NCBI GenBank assembly: GCA_900766005.1
Contig: CAAFTU010000065.1
Location: forward strand, 1-64,000
Reading direction: 5' to 3'
DNA length: 64,000 nt
Source: an uncultured Bacteroides sp.
GTDB lineage: Bacteria > Bacteroidota > Bacteroidia > Bacteroidales > Bacteroidaceae
Shown here: positions 9,261 to 18,195 of the stretch, piece after piece
Layout of the letters: each line of letters opens with the position of its first letter
Position numbering within the stretch: position 1 is the stretch's first letter
The notes under the pieces: model-generated
Seen by the model: only the letters and a program-made list of their open reading frames with translations
Databases searched by the model: none
What the model was told of the DNA's origin: nothing
Translations under genes and position numbers: made by a program

Positions 9261-9277
9261 TGAACCGGGATTATATG

Positions 9278-9853
9278 TTAGTCTAGTTTCTTCATGGCGC
9301 TGTGTACGGAACCTGCCCAATAATTGCGTAGTCCGAAACCGCGTGCTTTGCCGTTAGTCGGTGCACTATACAGAATCTCACGGGTTTTCGTGTTGAAGAA
9401 TACAATTTGATAGGTCGCTCTTGCATCTGCCTTGTTTAAAAGCATGGCAATCATAATCAATCCTGTTTTTTCTTCTTGAGAGAGGATAGGAAGTGTCTTG
9501 ATGACTTCTTCTATCTGTTTTTCATCCAGGGTGTATCCGCTGTTGGTCGTCATGATCTCATCGGGATTGATGGTCTTGTTGGCATCGTTTACTGCCTCCA
9601 ATGAGGTTACTTCTACATTGACACCCAGTCTTTTGCCAATATCATACTTCTTCGGCTCAGTGATGAAAAGCTTGTTGATGTCATCAAAAGTATATTTGAA
9701 CTGCATGGGGCCTTCTTTTGCTCCGTACACTTTGGCACGGGTAAAGTCTATGCCATAAAATGTCACGGAAGAGATGTCTTTCAATGCGTCTTTGTTTTGC
9801 CCGAAGCAAGCCATGCTGCTTACAAGGAATAATAAAACGAGTAACTGTTTCAT
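9278..9853 (-). CDS. Small secreted protein of unknown function
   Basis: 191 residues with a Sec signal (MKQLLVLLFLVSSMACFGQ). I do not recognise the family with certainty. The mature part opens with a beta-like segment (SSVTFYGIDFTRAKVYG), has a basic middle, and contains ATYQIVFFNTKTREILYSAP followed by a GFGLRNYWAGSVHSAMKKLD end. No catalytic motif is visible. It has its own -7 box at 9888-9895 and is not coupled to the pigment cluster upstream on the same strand, whose last gene ends 50 nt before its start codon. Bacteroidetes encode many such small periplasmic proteins; a stress or envelope role would be a guess. Confidence 0.65.
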   Translation of the reverse strand: MKQLLVLLFLVSSMACFGQNKDALKDISSVTFYGIDFTRAKVYGAKEGPMQFKYTFDDINKLFITEPKKYDIGKRLGVNVEVTSLEAVNDANKTINPDEIMTTNSGYTLDEKQIEEVIKTLPILSQEEKTGLIMIAMLLNKADARATYQIVFFNTKTREILYSAPTNGKARGFGLRNYWAGSVHSAMKKLD

Positions 9854-9887
9854 ATTAGTTCTTTTTTAAGTGTTGTTTTGTTGCTGC

Positions 9888-9895
9888 CAAAGGTA
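9888..9895 (-). promoter_or_regulatory. Bacteroides -7 promoter box
   Basis: TACCTTTG on the minus strand matches TAnnTTTG, 34 nt upstream of the ATG of the secreted protein gene. Confidence 0.5.
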
Positions 9896-9903
9896 GAAAA
9901 ATA

Positions 9904-11199
9904 TTATCTCAAATCAATAAATTTAACTATTTTTCGACTCATGGGCGGCATTTGTATTTTCGCGATATACTCTGCCGATTCAAAATTGATACTCGGAGCC
10001 ACCCGTACTTTGGAACGGAACAGGTCTTTGATTTCTTTAGCGAAGGCTTCGCTGCGGTTTTCACTTCCGATGCGGATCAGTATTTCATCCGTTCCCAGTT
10101 CATTGGTATAAACCTCTACAATGTAATTCTTGATATGCGGGATGTTATCCAGAATATCGAATAAAGCGGGTGGGTAAAGGGTCGTACCTTTATATTTTAT
10201 CATTTGTCCTTTACGGCCCAGTATGGAGCTGAGACGGATGGTGTTACGTCCGCAGGCACAAGGTTCGGTATAATGGTAACAGATATCTCCGGTCTTGAAG
10301 CGGAGCAGCGGCATTCCTCTTACTCCCAAAGTCGTAATGGTCACTTCGCCTGCTTCCCCTTCTTTTACAGGTTGGTTGTTATCATCCAGAAACTCTACGA
10401 TAATCAGTTCCGGCTGGAGGTGGCCACCGTGAAATTCATTACATTCGGTAAACGAGGATTGCATTTCGGTAGATGCGTAGGTGGAGTAAAGTTGCAGGGA
10501 ATCCCATTTCTCGTGTATCCGTTTACCCAGTGTGTTCAGGGTGAAATCGGGATTGCGGAGTGCTTCGCCTATGCATACACATTTCTGCATGGAGCAGTGA
10601 TGGTAATCAATATGGTTCTTTTCGGCAAATTCAATCAGTTTGATCAGAAAGGAAGGGACTACCATGCCGCAAGTGGGATGGATGCGCCGGATAGTGTCCC
10701 ATTGCAGTTCGGGAATGCCGTTTCCCACACGGGCTACCCCCATGCCCAGCTCACGGGCTCCCATATAGTAGGCTAGACCCGCCATGAAACGTCTGTCGAT
10801 AGTGGTCATCAGTTGCAGTACGTCTTGTCTGCTGCATCCGGTGGTGGTGAATGACAGATATTCGTTGTAGGCCAGCCGGTCAAGGTCCTCGGAAGTCAAT
10901 ACGAAAGTGACGGGGTCGCCCAAGGTTCCCGAAGTGGTGACATAGTCAATAATTTCATCGCGGCTCACGCAAATAAAATCTTCATTATGAAGTTGCAGGT
11001 CTGTCTTGGTCGTGACAGGTATTTGTTGCAAGTCTTCTATGGTTTTTATCTGTTGTATATCGATGTGATGTGCTTGGAACAGACGTTGGTAGAATCGTGA
11101 ATGATTCTGCAAATAAAGCAGTTCCTCAGCCAGCCGGCTTTCCTGATAGGCTTTGATTTCTTCAGGGGAGCGGAATTGTATTTCCGGATTCTTATTCAT
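9904..11199 (-). CDS. PaaK-like AMP-dependent aryl-acid ligase of the aryl-polyene cluster
   Basis: A 431-residue member of the phenylacetate-CoA ligase branch of adenylating enzymes. Motifs seen are the phosphate loop VTTSGTLGDPVTF (about residues 88-100), YSTYASTEMQSSFTECNEFHGGH in the middle (adenine/carboxylate site), the hinge FKTGD, and the C-terminal lysine region GRKGQMIKYKGTTLYP. In this cluster it most likely activates the aromatic starter made by the ammonia-lyase and passes it to an ACP or CoA. That substrate is inference from context. It is the last gene of the operon from 19381, one nucleotide after the C45 gene. Confidence 0.85.
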   Translation of the reverse strand: MNKNPEIQFRSPEEIKAYQESRLAEELLYLQNHSRFYQRLFQAHHIDIQQIKTIEDLQQIPVTTKTDLQLHNEDFICVSRDEIIDYVTTSGTLGDPVTFVLTSEDLDRLAYNEYLSFTTTGCSRQDVLQLMTTIDRRFMAGLAYYMGARELGMGVARVGNGIPELQWDTIRRIHPTCGMVVPSFLIKLIEFAEKNHIDYHHCSMQKCVCIGEALRNPDFTLNTLGKRIHEKWDSLQLYSTYASTEMQSSFTECNEFHGGHLQPELIIVEFLDDNNQPVKEGEAGEVTITTLGVRGMPLLRFKTGDICYHYTEPCACGRNTIRLSSILGRKGQMIKYKGTTLYPPALFDILDNIPHIKNYIVEVYTNELGTDEILIRIGSENRSEAFAKEIKDLFRSKVRVAPSINFESAEYIAKIQMPPMSRKIVKFIDLR

Positions 11200-11200
11200 T

Positions 11201-12865
11201 TTAGTTGTTTATTTTATGTTCTATACGTTCTGATTCACTTCGCTTGGGGATAGGAAGCAAGAGGGCTTTCTTCCAATTGCGCAGGGCTTTGTCCTGCTGT
11301 CCTGTGGCATGATAGTAATCTCCCAGCAACTCGTACACATAAAAGAAATGAGGGTTGGCATGTTGGAAGGCATGCAGGGTCTGTTCGTCCAGCCGTTCTT
11401 TCTTTTTAATCTGCTTCCGTAGTACAGGAGCCAGTCTTTTGTAAGTCATCAGCTGTTGGTATTCCTGTTGTTGCAGGAAGGAGTCCGCAGGCACTGTCAG
11501 GTTTTCGGTATAGATTTCATGGTTGAAATCGATGGAGTCGCTGAAAATCCTGTTCAGGTCGTATGCCACGTACTTGCCGCATTGCCAGGGAGCGGTGGAT
11601 ACCCACATCCGTTTTTTCTCGGGTTGGAAAATGACGGAGTGATGGGCGATGAACTGGTTGATGGCCATTTCATTGGCAAGGCCCAGTTCCGCTTCTCCCA
11701 CTCCTTTCCGGTTGCGCAGGATAGAGGCGGCTTTGGGGGCATCTATCGGTGCGTTTTCTTTCAGCAGTTCCTGCAAGCGGGCAAAGCGGTAGGGGCTGTC
11801 CGAAGTTTCTATGTTTTCCAGGTTCCGTTTGTCATGGCCGAAGGTTTCCGACTGGTAGTGGTTGGTACAGATGATCTGCTGCCCGTTTCCTGTGAATAAG
11901 GCTATTTTCTCCGGCGATTTCTCGATAATTGCGGCTCTGCCGTCCTTGGCCGAACCCACCAGTATGGACTCCGAGACAAATGTTTTCCGTTTCCGGGCGA
12001 TAGCGTATGCTTCCTCAATGGTAGAAGCATATTGCAATATTTCCCTGGTCAGAATGGAAATAGGGGTGGCGGATGCGGCAGGCAGATCCGATTTGGCGGC
12101 ATTGATGGTGACAGTCAGCCCCGTTTCATTCATGCCGGAAAGGACACCGGTCATTCCGGCCCATCCCACGGATGCGAAGCGATATCCGTTTTCGGGTTGG
12201 TAAAACGAAACGAGCTTGTTGCGTGCAAAGGCGTCACCCATGTAGAAATCGAAATTACGGCCGATGATAAGGGAAGAATCGGCACTGTTCTCACCCCAGC
12301 AGGCAAATGAACTGCATCCTACCAGCATATAGTCCTGCATGGCATGTCCCAAGTCGTGGGCGGAGTGGTAATTCAACTGACGCTCGTAGGGGGTGCCGAT
12401 GAAATCATACTCATGGGTGCAGGAGAGGGAGATGCCATAAATCTCGTCCCGGTACTCTTCCGGCACATTTTTCCCCAGATTCCGGTTGAAAAGGACAATG
12501 AAGAAACGGAGGAATTTAAGATAACTTTCAGAGGGGACTATCTCTTTTATCTGATCCACAAATACTTTTTCCTGAAAATAAAGTAAGTCGGAAGTCAGTT
12601 GGCCGATGGCTTTGCCTCTTTCGTAGGCAGGTCCGCTGACTTTCAGTTCCCAAAGTCCGCTCTCACTGTGCCGCAGGTAGTTTCCGCCATACTGCCGGAG
12701 GCTGTCTTTCCGTATCACACGATCCGTTTCAGGGGTAGACGCAAATTGCGGAGTCATCATATCGGCAGATAGATAGAGATAACTCATGCCTATCATGATC
12801 GCCGCTATCAGAATCAACAGGGCCATCCCCCCGTACTTTATTGTTTTCTTCCAAATCTTATGCAT
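11201..12865 (-). CDS. C45-type autoproteolytic acyltransferase/hydrolase (Ntn fold)
   Basis: 554 residues. An N-terminal membrane anchor (GGMALLILIAAIMIGMSYLYL) is followed by a domain of the acyl-CoA:6-aminopenicillanate acyltransferase / linear amide hydrolase type. The probable N-terminal nucleophile after self-cleavage is Cys194 in VGCSSFACWG; downstream are IIGRNFDFYMGD, GMTGVLSGMNETGLTVTINA and IICTNHY, all typical of the family. The last 100 residues look helical and TPR-like. Enzymes of this fold make or break amide bonds, so it may attach the polyene to an amine-bearing lipid or remove it; this is inference. It overlaps the oxidoreductase gene by 8 nt. Confidence 0.8.
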   Translation of the reverse strand: MHKIWKKTIKYGGMALLILIAAIMIGMSYLYLSADMMTPQFASTPETDRVIRKDSLRQYGGNYLRHSESGLWELKVSGPAYERGKAIGQLTSDLLYFQEKVFVDQIKEIVPSESYLKFLRFFIVLFNRNLGKNVPEEYRDEIYGISLSCTHEYDFIGTPYERQLNYHSAHDLGHAMQDYMLVGCSSFACWGENSADSSLIIGRNFDFYMGDAFARNKLVSFYQPENGYRFASVGWAGMTGVLSGMNETGLTVTINAAKSDLPAASATPISILTREILQYASTIEEAYAIARKRKTFVSESILVGSAKDGRAAIIEKSPEKIALFTGNGQQIICTNHYQSETFGHDKRNLENIETSDSPYRFARLQELLKENAPIDAPKAASILRNRKGVGEAELGLANEMAINQFIAHHSVIFQPEKKRMWVSTAPWQCGKYVAYDLNRIFSDSIDFNHEIYTENLTVPADSFLQQQEYQQLMTYKRLAPVLRKQIKKKERLDEQTLHAFQHANPHFFYVYELLGDYYHATGQQDKALRNWKKALLLPIPKRSESERIEHKINN

Positions 12866-14348
12866 TGCCTACTTTTTTTGCTAAATATTCCTGACCTACA
12901 AATTCCGAACAAGTGAGCATGGCTGTCAGCGTCACGCCCAAAGCGCCGTGTACATTCAGATTCTGCCCCGTGAGGAACAGATTCTTCAGTTTGGTGCGTG
13001 TGGAAACAAAACTGATTTGCGGATACTGGTAGTTTTTGACAATGCCGTATGCCGAACCGTCTATGGTTCCGGTATAGTCCCGATAGCTCAGCGGAGTCGT
13101 GGTATGGATCTTTTCAATGCAATGATTCCAGTGAAATCCGAACCGCCTCAGGAACTGCAAGATCTGTTCCGTCTTTTCTTCTTTGAACTGGCGGTATGCC
13201 TCGCCACGGTGTTCGGGGGTCGTATCCGTCCATTTGCTGACCTCATCCATATACATGGGGGTCAGTATGGAAACCACCTCTGTGAATTTGCTGTTGCCGC
13301 GGGGTACTTGCATGGAGATCATGCAACTGGGGGTATTCCCTTTGTGCATCTCTTTTTCATACCATACATCCTCATTGCCGTGCAGGTATATATTATGGTT
13401 CTGATAGGGGCAACAGTCTTTTTTCATCATCAGATTCAGCGTGAATATCCCGTAACTGTTTTCCAGTGACTTGATGCGAGACACAAAAGCCGGTTTGATG
13501 GAATGGTTCTTATCCAGCAGGGATAAGGTGAGTTGCGGATGCAGGTTGGATATGACGTAAGTACTTTCCAGTATCTCTTCATGGTTCACTTCCACTCCTT
13601 GTATGGCTTCATCCTTGACAAGGATACGGGTCACTTCTTTCCGGTTCAGCACCGTACCGCCGTTGGCACGTATGATATGGATTAATTCCAGACTGACTTG
13701 CATACTTCCTTCCGTGAAACGATAGGCGCTCTCCAGATAAGAGTTGTTAATCATGGCGTGTTCATAGAAGGTAGATTTATTTTTGATCCCGCCATAGAGC
13801 AGGGAGGTTGCGGCAAGTACATTCTGTAAATCCCTGTTCGTGGTAACGGATGCTATCATCCCGGCTGCTGAGGTGGCAAAGAAATCCATGCCTTCTTGGG
13901 ACAGGCGGCCTTTTTTCAGGTGGTCTGTGCTGATCAGGTTTCCCACCGATCGGATAGCTGCCACATACCGTTTTAAGTTCTCCCGTTCATGGGGGAATGA
14001 GTGGCACAGGGTTTCCATGAACCGTTCATGCCCCATGGCGTAATCATAGATAGCGTCTTTATAATAAATCCGGTCGAACACTTCTTCATCCATCCGTTTG
14101 ATGGATAACTTGTCCATGATACCGAAATAACGGAAATACTGATTCATGATTTGTCCTTCATCCAGACTGCCGATATAGTGAATGCCGGTATCCATCCGGT
14201 GCCCGCCGCGTTGATAAGTCTGGAAGCAGCCGCCAAACAGTTCATTCTTCTCCAGCACACAGACGTGGTAGCCCTCTTTGCTCAAGATGGCTCCGCATTC
14301 CAGACCGCCCAGTCCGCTGCCTATGATGATGATATCGTACTTACTCAT
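12858..14348 (-). CDS. FAD-dependent oxidoreductase, phytoene desaturase/isomerase-like
   Basis: A 496-residue flavoprotein. The start is MSKYDIIIIGSGLGG at 14348, because this puts the dinucleotide-binding motif GSGLGGLECGAILSKEG at the N-terminus and gives an 8-nt overlap (ATGAGTAA) with the upstream gene. A longer frame to 14429 is unlikely. GMHY-type family sequence is seen as MDTGIHYIGSL, and the C-terminus has LFLTGQNLNVHGALGVTLTA, the usual FAD-closing segment of carotenoid desaturases and isomerases. In a polyene cluster it could isomerise, desaturate or oxidise the chain. The exact reaction cannot be read from sequence. Confidence 0.85.
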   Translation of the reverse strand: MSKYDIIIIGSGLGGLECGAILSKEGYHVCVLEKNELFGGCFQTYQRGGHRMDTGIHYIGSLDEGQIMNQYFRYFGIMDKLSIKRMDEEVFDRIYYKDAIYDYAMGHERFMETLCHSFPHERENLKRYVAAIRSVGNLISTDHLKKGRLSQEGMDFFATSAAGMIASVTTNRDLQNVLAATSLLYGGIKNKSTFYEHAMINNSYLESAYRFTEGSMQVSLELIHIIRANGGTVLNRKEVTRILVKDEAIQGVEVNHEEILESTYVISNLHPQLTLSLLDKNHSIKPAFVSRIKSLENSYGIFTLNLMMKKDCCPYQNHNIYLHGNEDVWYEKEMHKGNTPSCMISMQVPRGNSKFTEVVSILTPMYMDEVSKWTDTTPEHRGEAYRQFKEEKTEQILQFLRRFGFHWNHCIEKIHTTTPLSYRDYTGTIDGSAYGIVKNYQYPQISFVSTRTKLKNLFLTGQNLNVHGALGVTLTAMLTCSEFVGQEYLAKKVGNA

Positions 14349-17300
14349 GTTCCGGTTTGTTTTTTTGGAAGATATAAATCGTATTCGAGGTATATCTGTC
14401 ATTAGGTAAAATCTCCAGCTGCATCCCACCTTCTTGCGCGATGCTCCTTATTTGCGCTTCGGATGTGAAACAAAGTTGTTCTGTCGTCTTGTTGAAACTG
14501 AAAATGCCGGTAGACAGCAGTTCCGTGAAACGGGTGAGGCGGTGTTTCCGGGTGTTGGCGGCATTGCCGTCCCGCACAATCAGCTTTCCTTCCGGGCGCA
14601 ACTGCTCCATGCATCTGAGCAATAAGGTCCGCTGGTGCTCATAGTTCATATAATGCAGGATATCATTCAGTATGAATGCGTCACTTTCCGGCAAAGGGTA
14701 TTCCAATGCATTGGCGTATACAAATTGCAGGTGGGGAGTGCGGAGCCAACCCTGTTGCGCTACTGCTATCTTGTCCTCATCATAATCAATCCCTGTAATC
14801 TCCCGTTCCTCGGAAAGTTGGGAAAGCATATAGCAAAGCGGTCCGAATCCGCAGCCGATATCTGTAATCTGTCCTTTGACAGGAACCAGTTGGTTGAATA
14901 ACCTGTAGTTATCTTCCATTTTCACCTTGATGCGTATGTACCATTCCTCTACCGGTCCTTTATAGATATAGTTCTGTACCAGATTTTCGTAGAAGACGGG
15001 ATTGTCCGTTGTGCTTTGTTCCCGACAGATACGGGCATATTCTTTTTTCATCCGCGCGGAGATGTTTTTGGTACGTTCCTGATAAGTGGTTCCGTACGTA
15101 GCATCGTTGGCTGGGATACGCGGTAGAATCTCTGTCAGCATGATGCCTTTCCGTACATTGAACGGCTGTGCCTTGGCTATGATCTTGCAGTTGCCGTAAA
15201 GGATGACCGGAATAATATCCAGTTGCAGTTTTTCCGACAGATAGAAAGCTCCTTTATGGAAACGCTTCATCCGTCCGTCGTAGGTACGTGTTCCTTCGGG
15301 GAAAATGGCGATGGAATATCCTTCTTTCACCTTTTGGCGCATCCGTTCCACGTAAAGCTCGTAACCGTCTCCTACGTAATAGAAATCGGCATAGCGGATA
15401 ATGGCTCCGAAGAAAGGAGAGTGCCATACCCAGTGATTGGTAACCATGACCAGTTTGGGAGTCAGTGCCAATAATACCAGTATATCGATGAAAGACTGAT
15501 GATTGGCTATCAGGATGGCAGGCTTTTTAAACGTTTCTCCTGTCCGGTTTATCCTTTCTTTATGTACAAATGTGGCTATATGGATCAGGCTTTTGCAGGT
15601 GACATGTATCAGTTGGCAAAGTACTTGTTTCTTATAGGCTTTGCGGATAGGAAGCAAGGTCATGACAGCTATCAGCAAGCGCAGGAACAGGCATCCGATA
15701 AAGAACAGCAGGAACAGGCCGCCGGTTCTTGCCAGTCCTGTCAATGTATAAGGAGGCAACCCTTTGGAAGCGGGTGCTGTGATGAAGAACCGGAAAAGAA
15801 TGGGTTGCAGCGTGTAGGCTACCAGTACGACGGCAATCATTCCCAAAATGGAGATGAGGGAAATGGACTGCAATGCCGGATGGCGTGCGAAGACCAACGT
15901 ACCCATACCTATCACGGTGGTGAAAGCGGAGAAGAAGATGGCTGTTTTGTGCGAGTTCAGCAACTGCCGTCCTGTGCGGTACTTATTCTGCAATCCGTCC
16001 ATAATGAAGATGCTGAAATCATCCCCGATTCCAAAAATAAAGGTGGACAGAATGATGTTGATGATATTGAATTCAATACCCAGCATGCCCATTAACCCCA
16101 CAATGATAATCCAGCTGACCAGCATCGGCAGGAAACTCATCAGAGTCAGTTCTATGCGTCCGTAGGAGATCCATAAGGCAAAGAAAATCAGAAAAGAGGA
16201 GATATAAAGAATCAGATAGAAATCCTGATTGACGGCTGATACCCATTGGCTGGCGAAATAGCCGCGGTCGAAGATAACCACCTTCTCTTTTGGTTGGAAA
16301 AGGGGGTACACCGCTTCCTTGTCGGTTTCGTTCATCCGTACCTGAGTAATCAGCATGGTCAGGGAATCGGCGGAAGTCTGCCATTCGTTCAGAAGCCGGG
16401 TAGTGATTTCATTCTGGTAGTCCAAAGGCTGGAACGGACGGTCGAGCCATTGGAAAAACGGCTCGAATGCATGTTCACGAAAATGATAACGGGCAGCCTC
16501 TGTCCGGATGGTTTCGCGTAACCGGGCTTTCTTTTCCGGAGTCCAGTAGTTGTGCCATTGTTTCAACCGTGCTTCCTGCACCTCTTCCGGTATCAGAAAC
16601 TGTCCGGCAGAGGCGTAATCTTTTATTTTTCCTTCTTCTTTCAGTTGGGCGAGCAGCCGGTTCGTTTCGGCGTATTGTCCGGTAGCGTCTCCCATATCTT
16701 TGCCTGTACTGACAAAGAGAACAGTCTTTTCTTTCTTGTCAAAGAGTTCGGCCAGCTTGTTTTCCGATTGTTTCAAGTGGGCAGGCTCATAGTTCAGACT
16801 CATCATATCCTCGTTGAAACGCACGTTCTGCGAGGTGAATAAACATATTATGGTCAGCACGAGAATGCCCCCTACCAAGCCTTTGTTCTTTTCGTATGGA
16901 TAAGCGTTCAGTTTCTCGATAAAGCGTAGCACCGCCCCTTGTTTTACATGCGCCTGCCCTTTCAGGAAATGCGGCAGATAGACCAGGCAAAACAGCGTGG
17001 TTCCTATCAAGGCAAGCGAGGCGAACAGACCGAAATCCCGTAACAGGTTGGAACAGGTAAAGAGGAGGCTGAAAAAGGCGCCGATGGTAGTAAAACTGCC
17101 TACGGTAAGCGGATAGGCGATTTCTTTGATTAATTGTTGTACCGATGATACATGATTCTGATGCGCCAGCATGTGTATGGAGTAGCTCAAGGCAATGCCC
17201 ATTACGGCGGAGCCCGCACCTACGGCAATGGCTGAAATGCCGCCTTTGATAAAGTAGATGAGGCATAAGGCGAATAAAGCTCCGAACAGCACCGGGGTGA

Positions 17301-18195
17301 TGATAAGCGGAATGGATTTCTTATGCTTGAATACCAGAGATATGAAGACAATGATGATAATCAGCGCGATGGAAGAAGTGACCAGCGTATCTTTCTTTAT
17401 CTGTCGTGCATTGTACACTCCTACGGAAGGACCTCCGAAATATTCGGCAACCAATTGGGGATGTTCCTTTTCCGCTTTTTGCAGCTCATTTTCAATCAGC
17501 CGGATGAGTTTGTCATTTTTGCCCGTGCTTCCGGTGTTGAATACCGGGGTGATGAACATCAGCAGGGTGGAACCGTCCCGTGAGAAGATATGTTCATTAA
17601 TCAGTTCGTAATTAGCTTCCAACTGGAAGTCTTGCAGATGTTTCAGCGTCTGGCTGCCCAGTCCCAACGGGTCCCGCATAATGTAGTTCTTCAAGGCGAA
17701 TCCTGCCGGAGATATCAGGTTGGAATAGTTCTTCTGCATCAGGGCGGCAATGTTTCCGGCGGTAAGCAAGGTGTCCAGCCGTTGGTAGGCCTCGTCGGAA
17801 AGGAACAGGGGCAGGTTGTCGTAAACAAAATCTCCGACACTGTTGATCAGGTTTTCGTCGGCTTTTGAGAAGATCTCTTTAATCAGGGTTCCTTCCGCTT
17901 GTTGCTGTAAATCCTGTTTAATGGTTTCGGCAGCTTCAATCAGGGAATCCGCATCCGCCACACCGTCCTTGCCGGACAGCATGATCATAATTTTATCCTT
18001 TATCTTCAGATTTTCAAATACGTTGATGGCATTTTGGGAGTCCTTGGTATCCGGAAAGAAACTGGTTACGTTTTCCTCGAATCTGACTTGGGCGGCAAAA
18101 AGGGCCATAAAGAGGATGCATACGCTGAGGGACAGGTAAAACAAGACTTTATGCCTTTCAAAATAGTTATATAATCCAACAAAGAATTTAGTCAT
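14341..18195 (-). CDS. Trifunctional fusion: MMPL exporter, lysophospholipid-type acyltransferase and SAM methyltransferase
   Basis: 1284 residues in three parts. Residues 1 to about 830 are an RND/MMPL exporter with two sets of membrane helices, each following a large periplasmic loop (GAGSAVMGIALSYSIHMLAHQN in set one, STFIFGIGDDFSIFIMDGL in set two). About 845-1050 is a PlsC-type acyltransferase with NHQSFID (HX4D) and FPEGTR. About 1075-1284 is a class I methyltransferase with DIGCGFGPL. In other aryl-polyene and flexirubin clusters these activities are usually separate genes. Export of the polyene and its attachment to a lipid is the likely joint job. I recall the fusion being annotated in Bacteroides, so it is not unique. 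It overlaps both neighbours by 8 nt. Confidence 0.88.
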   Translation of the reverse strand: MTKFFVGLYNYFERHKVLFYLSLSVCILFMALFAAQVRFEENVTSFFPDTKDSQNAINVFENLKIKDKIMIMLSGKDGVADADSLIEAAETIKQDLQQQAEGTLIKEIFSKADENLINSVGDFVYDNLPLFLSDEAYQRLDTLLTAGNIAALMQKNYSNLISPAGFALKNYIMRDPLGLGSQTLKHLQDFQLEANYELINEHIFSRDGSTLLMFITPVFNTGSTGKNDKLIRLIENELQKAEKEHPQLVAEYFGGPSVGVYNARQIKKDTLVTSSIALIIIIVFISLVFKHKKSIPLIITPVLFGALFALCLIYFIKGGISAIAVGAGSAVMGIALSYSIHMLAHQNHVSSVQQLIKEIAYPLTVGSFTTIGAFFSLLFTCSNLLRDFGLFASLALIGTTLFCLVYLPHFLKGQAHVKQGAVLRFIEKLNAYPYEKNKGLVGGILVLTIICLFTSQNVRFNEDMMSLNYEPAHLKQSENKLAELFDKKEKTVLFVSTGKDMGDATGQYAETNRLLAQLKEEGKIKDYASAGQFLIPEEVQEARLKQWHNYWTPEKKARLRETIRTEAARYHFREHAFEPFFQWLDRPFQPLDYQNEITTRLLNEWQTSADSLTMLITQVRMNETDKEAVYPLFQPKEKVVIFDRGYFASQWVSAVNQDFYLILYISSFLIFFALWISYGRIELTLMSFLPMLVSWIIIVGLMGMLGIEFNIINIILSTFIFGIGDDFSIFIMDGLQNKYRTGRQLLNSHKTAIFFSAFTTVIGMGTLVFARHPALQSISLISILGMIAVVLVAYTLQPILFRFFITAPASKGLPPYTLTGLARTGGLFLLFFIGCLFLRLLIAVMTLLPIRKAYKKQVLCQLIHVTCKSLIHIATFVHKERINRTGETFKKPAILIANHQSFIDILVLLALTPKLVMVTNHWVWHSPFFGAIIRYADFYYVGDGYELYVERMRQKVKEGYSIAIFPEGTRTYDGRMKRFHKGAFYLSEKLQLDIIPVILYGNCKIIAKAQPFNVRKGIMLTEILPRIPANDATYGTTYQERTKNISARMKKEYARICREQSTTDNPVFYENLVQNYIYKGPVEEWYIRIKVKMEDNYRLFNQLVPVKGQITDIGCGFGPLCYMLSQLSEEREITGIDYDEDKIAVAQQGWLRTPHLQFVYANALEYPLPESDAFILNDILHYMNYEHQRTLLLRCMEQLRPEGKLIVRDGNAANTRKHRLTRFTELLSTGIFSFNKTTEQLCFTSEAQIRSIAQEGGMQLEILPNDRYTSNTIYIFQKNKPEHE

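Noticed and set aside
15499..16095. 198-codon plus-strand open frame within the MMPL fusion gene
   Set aside because: Antisense shadow with low-complexity Gln-rich translation.
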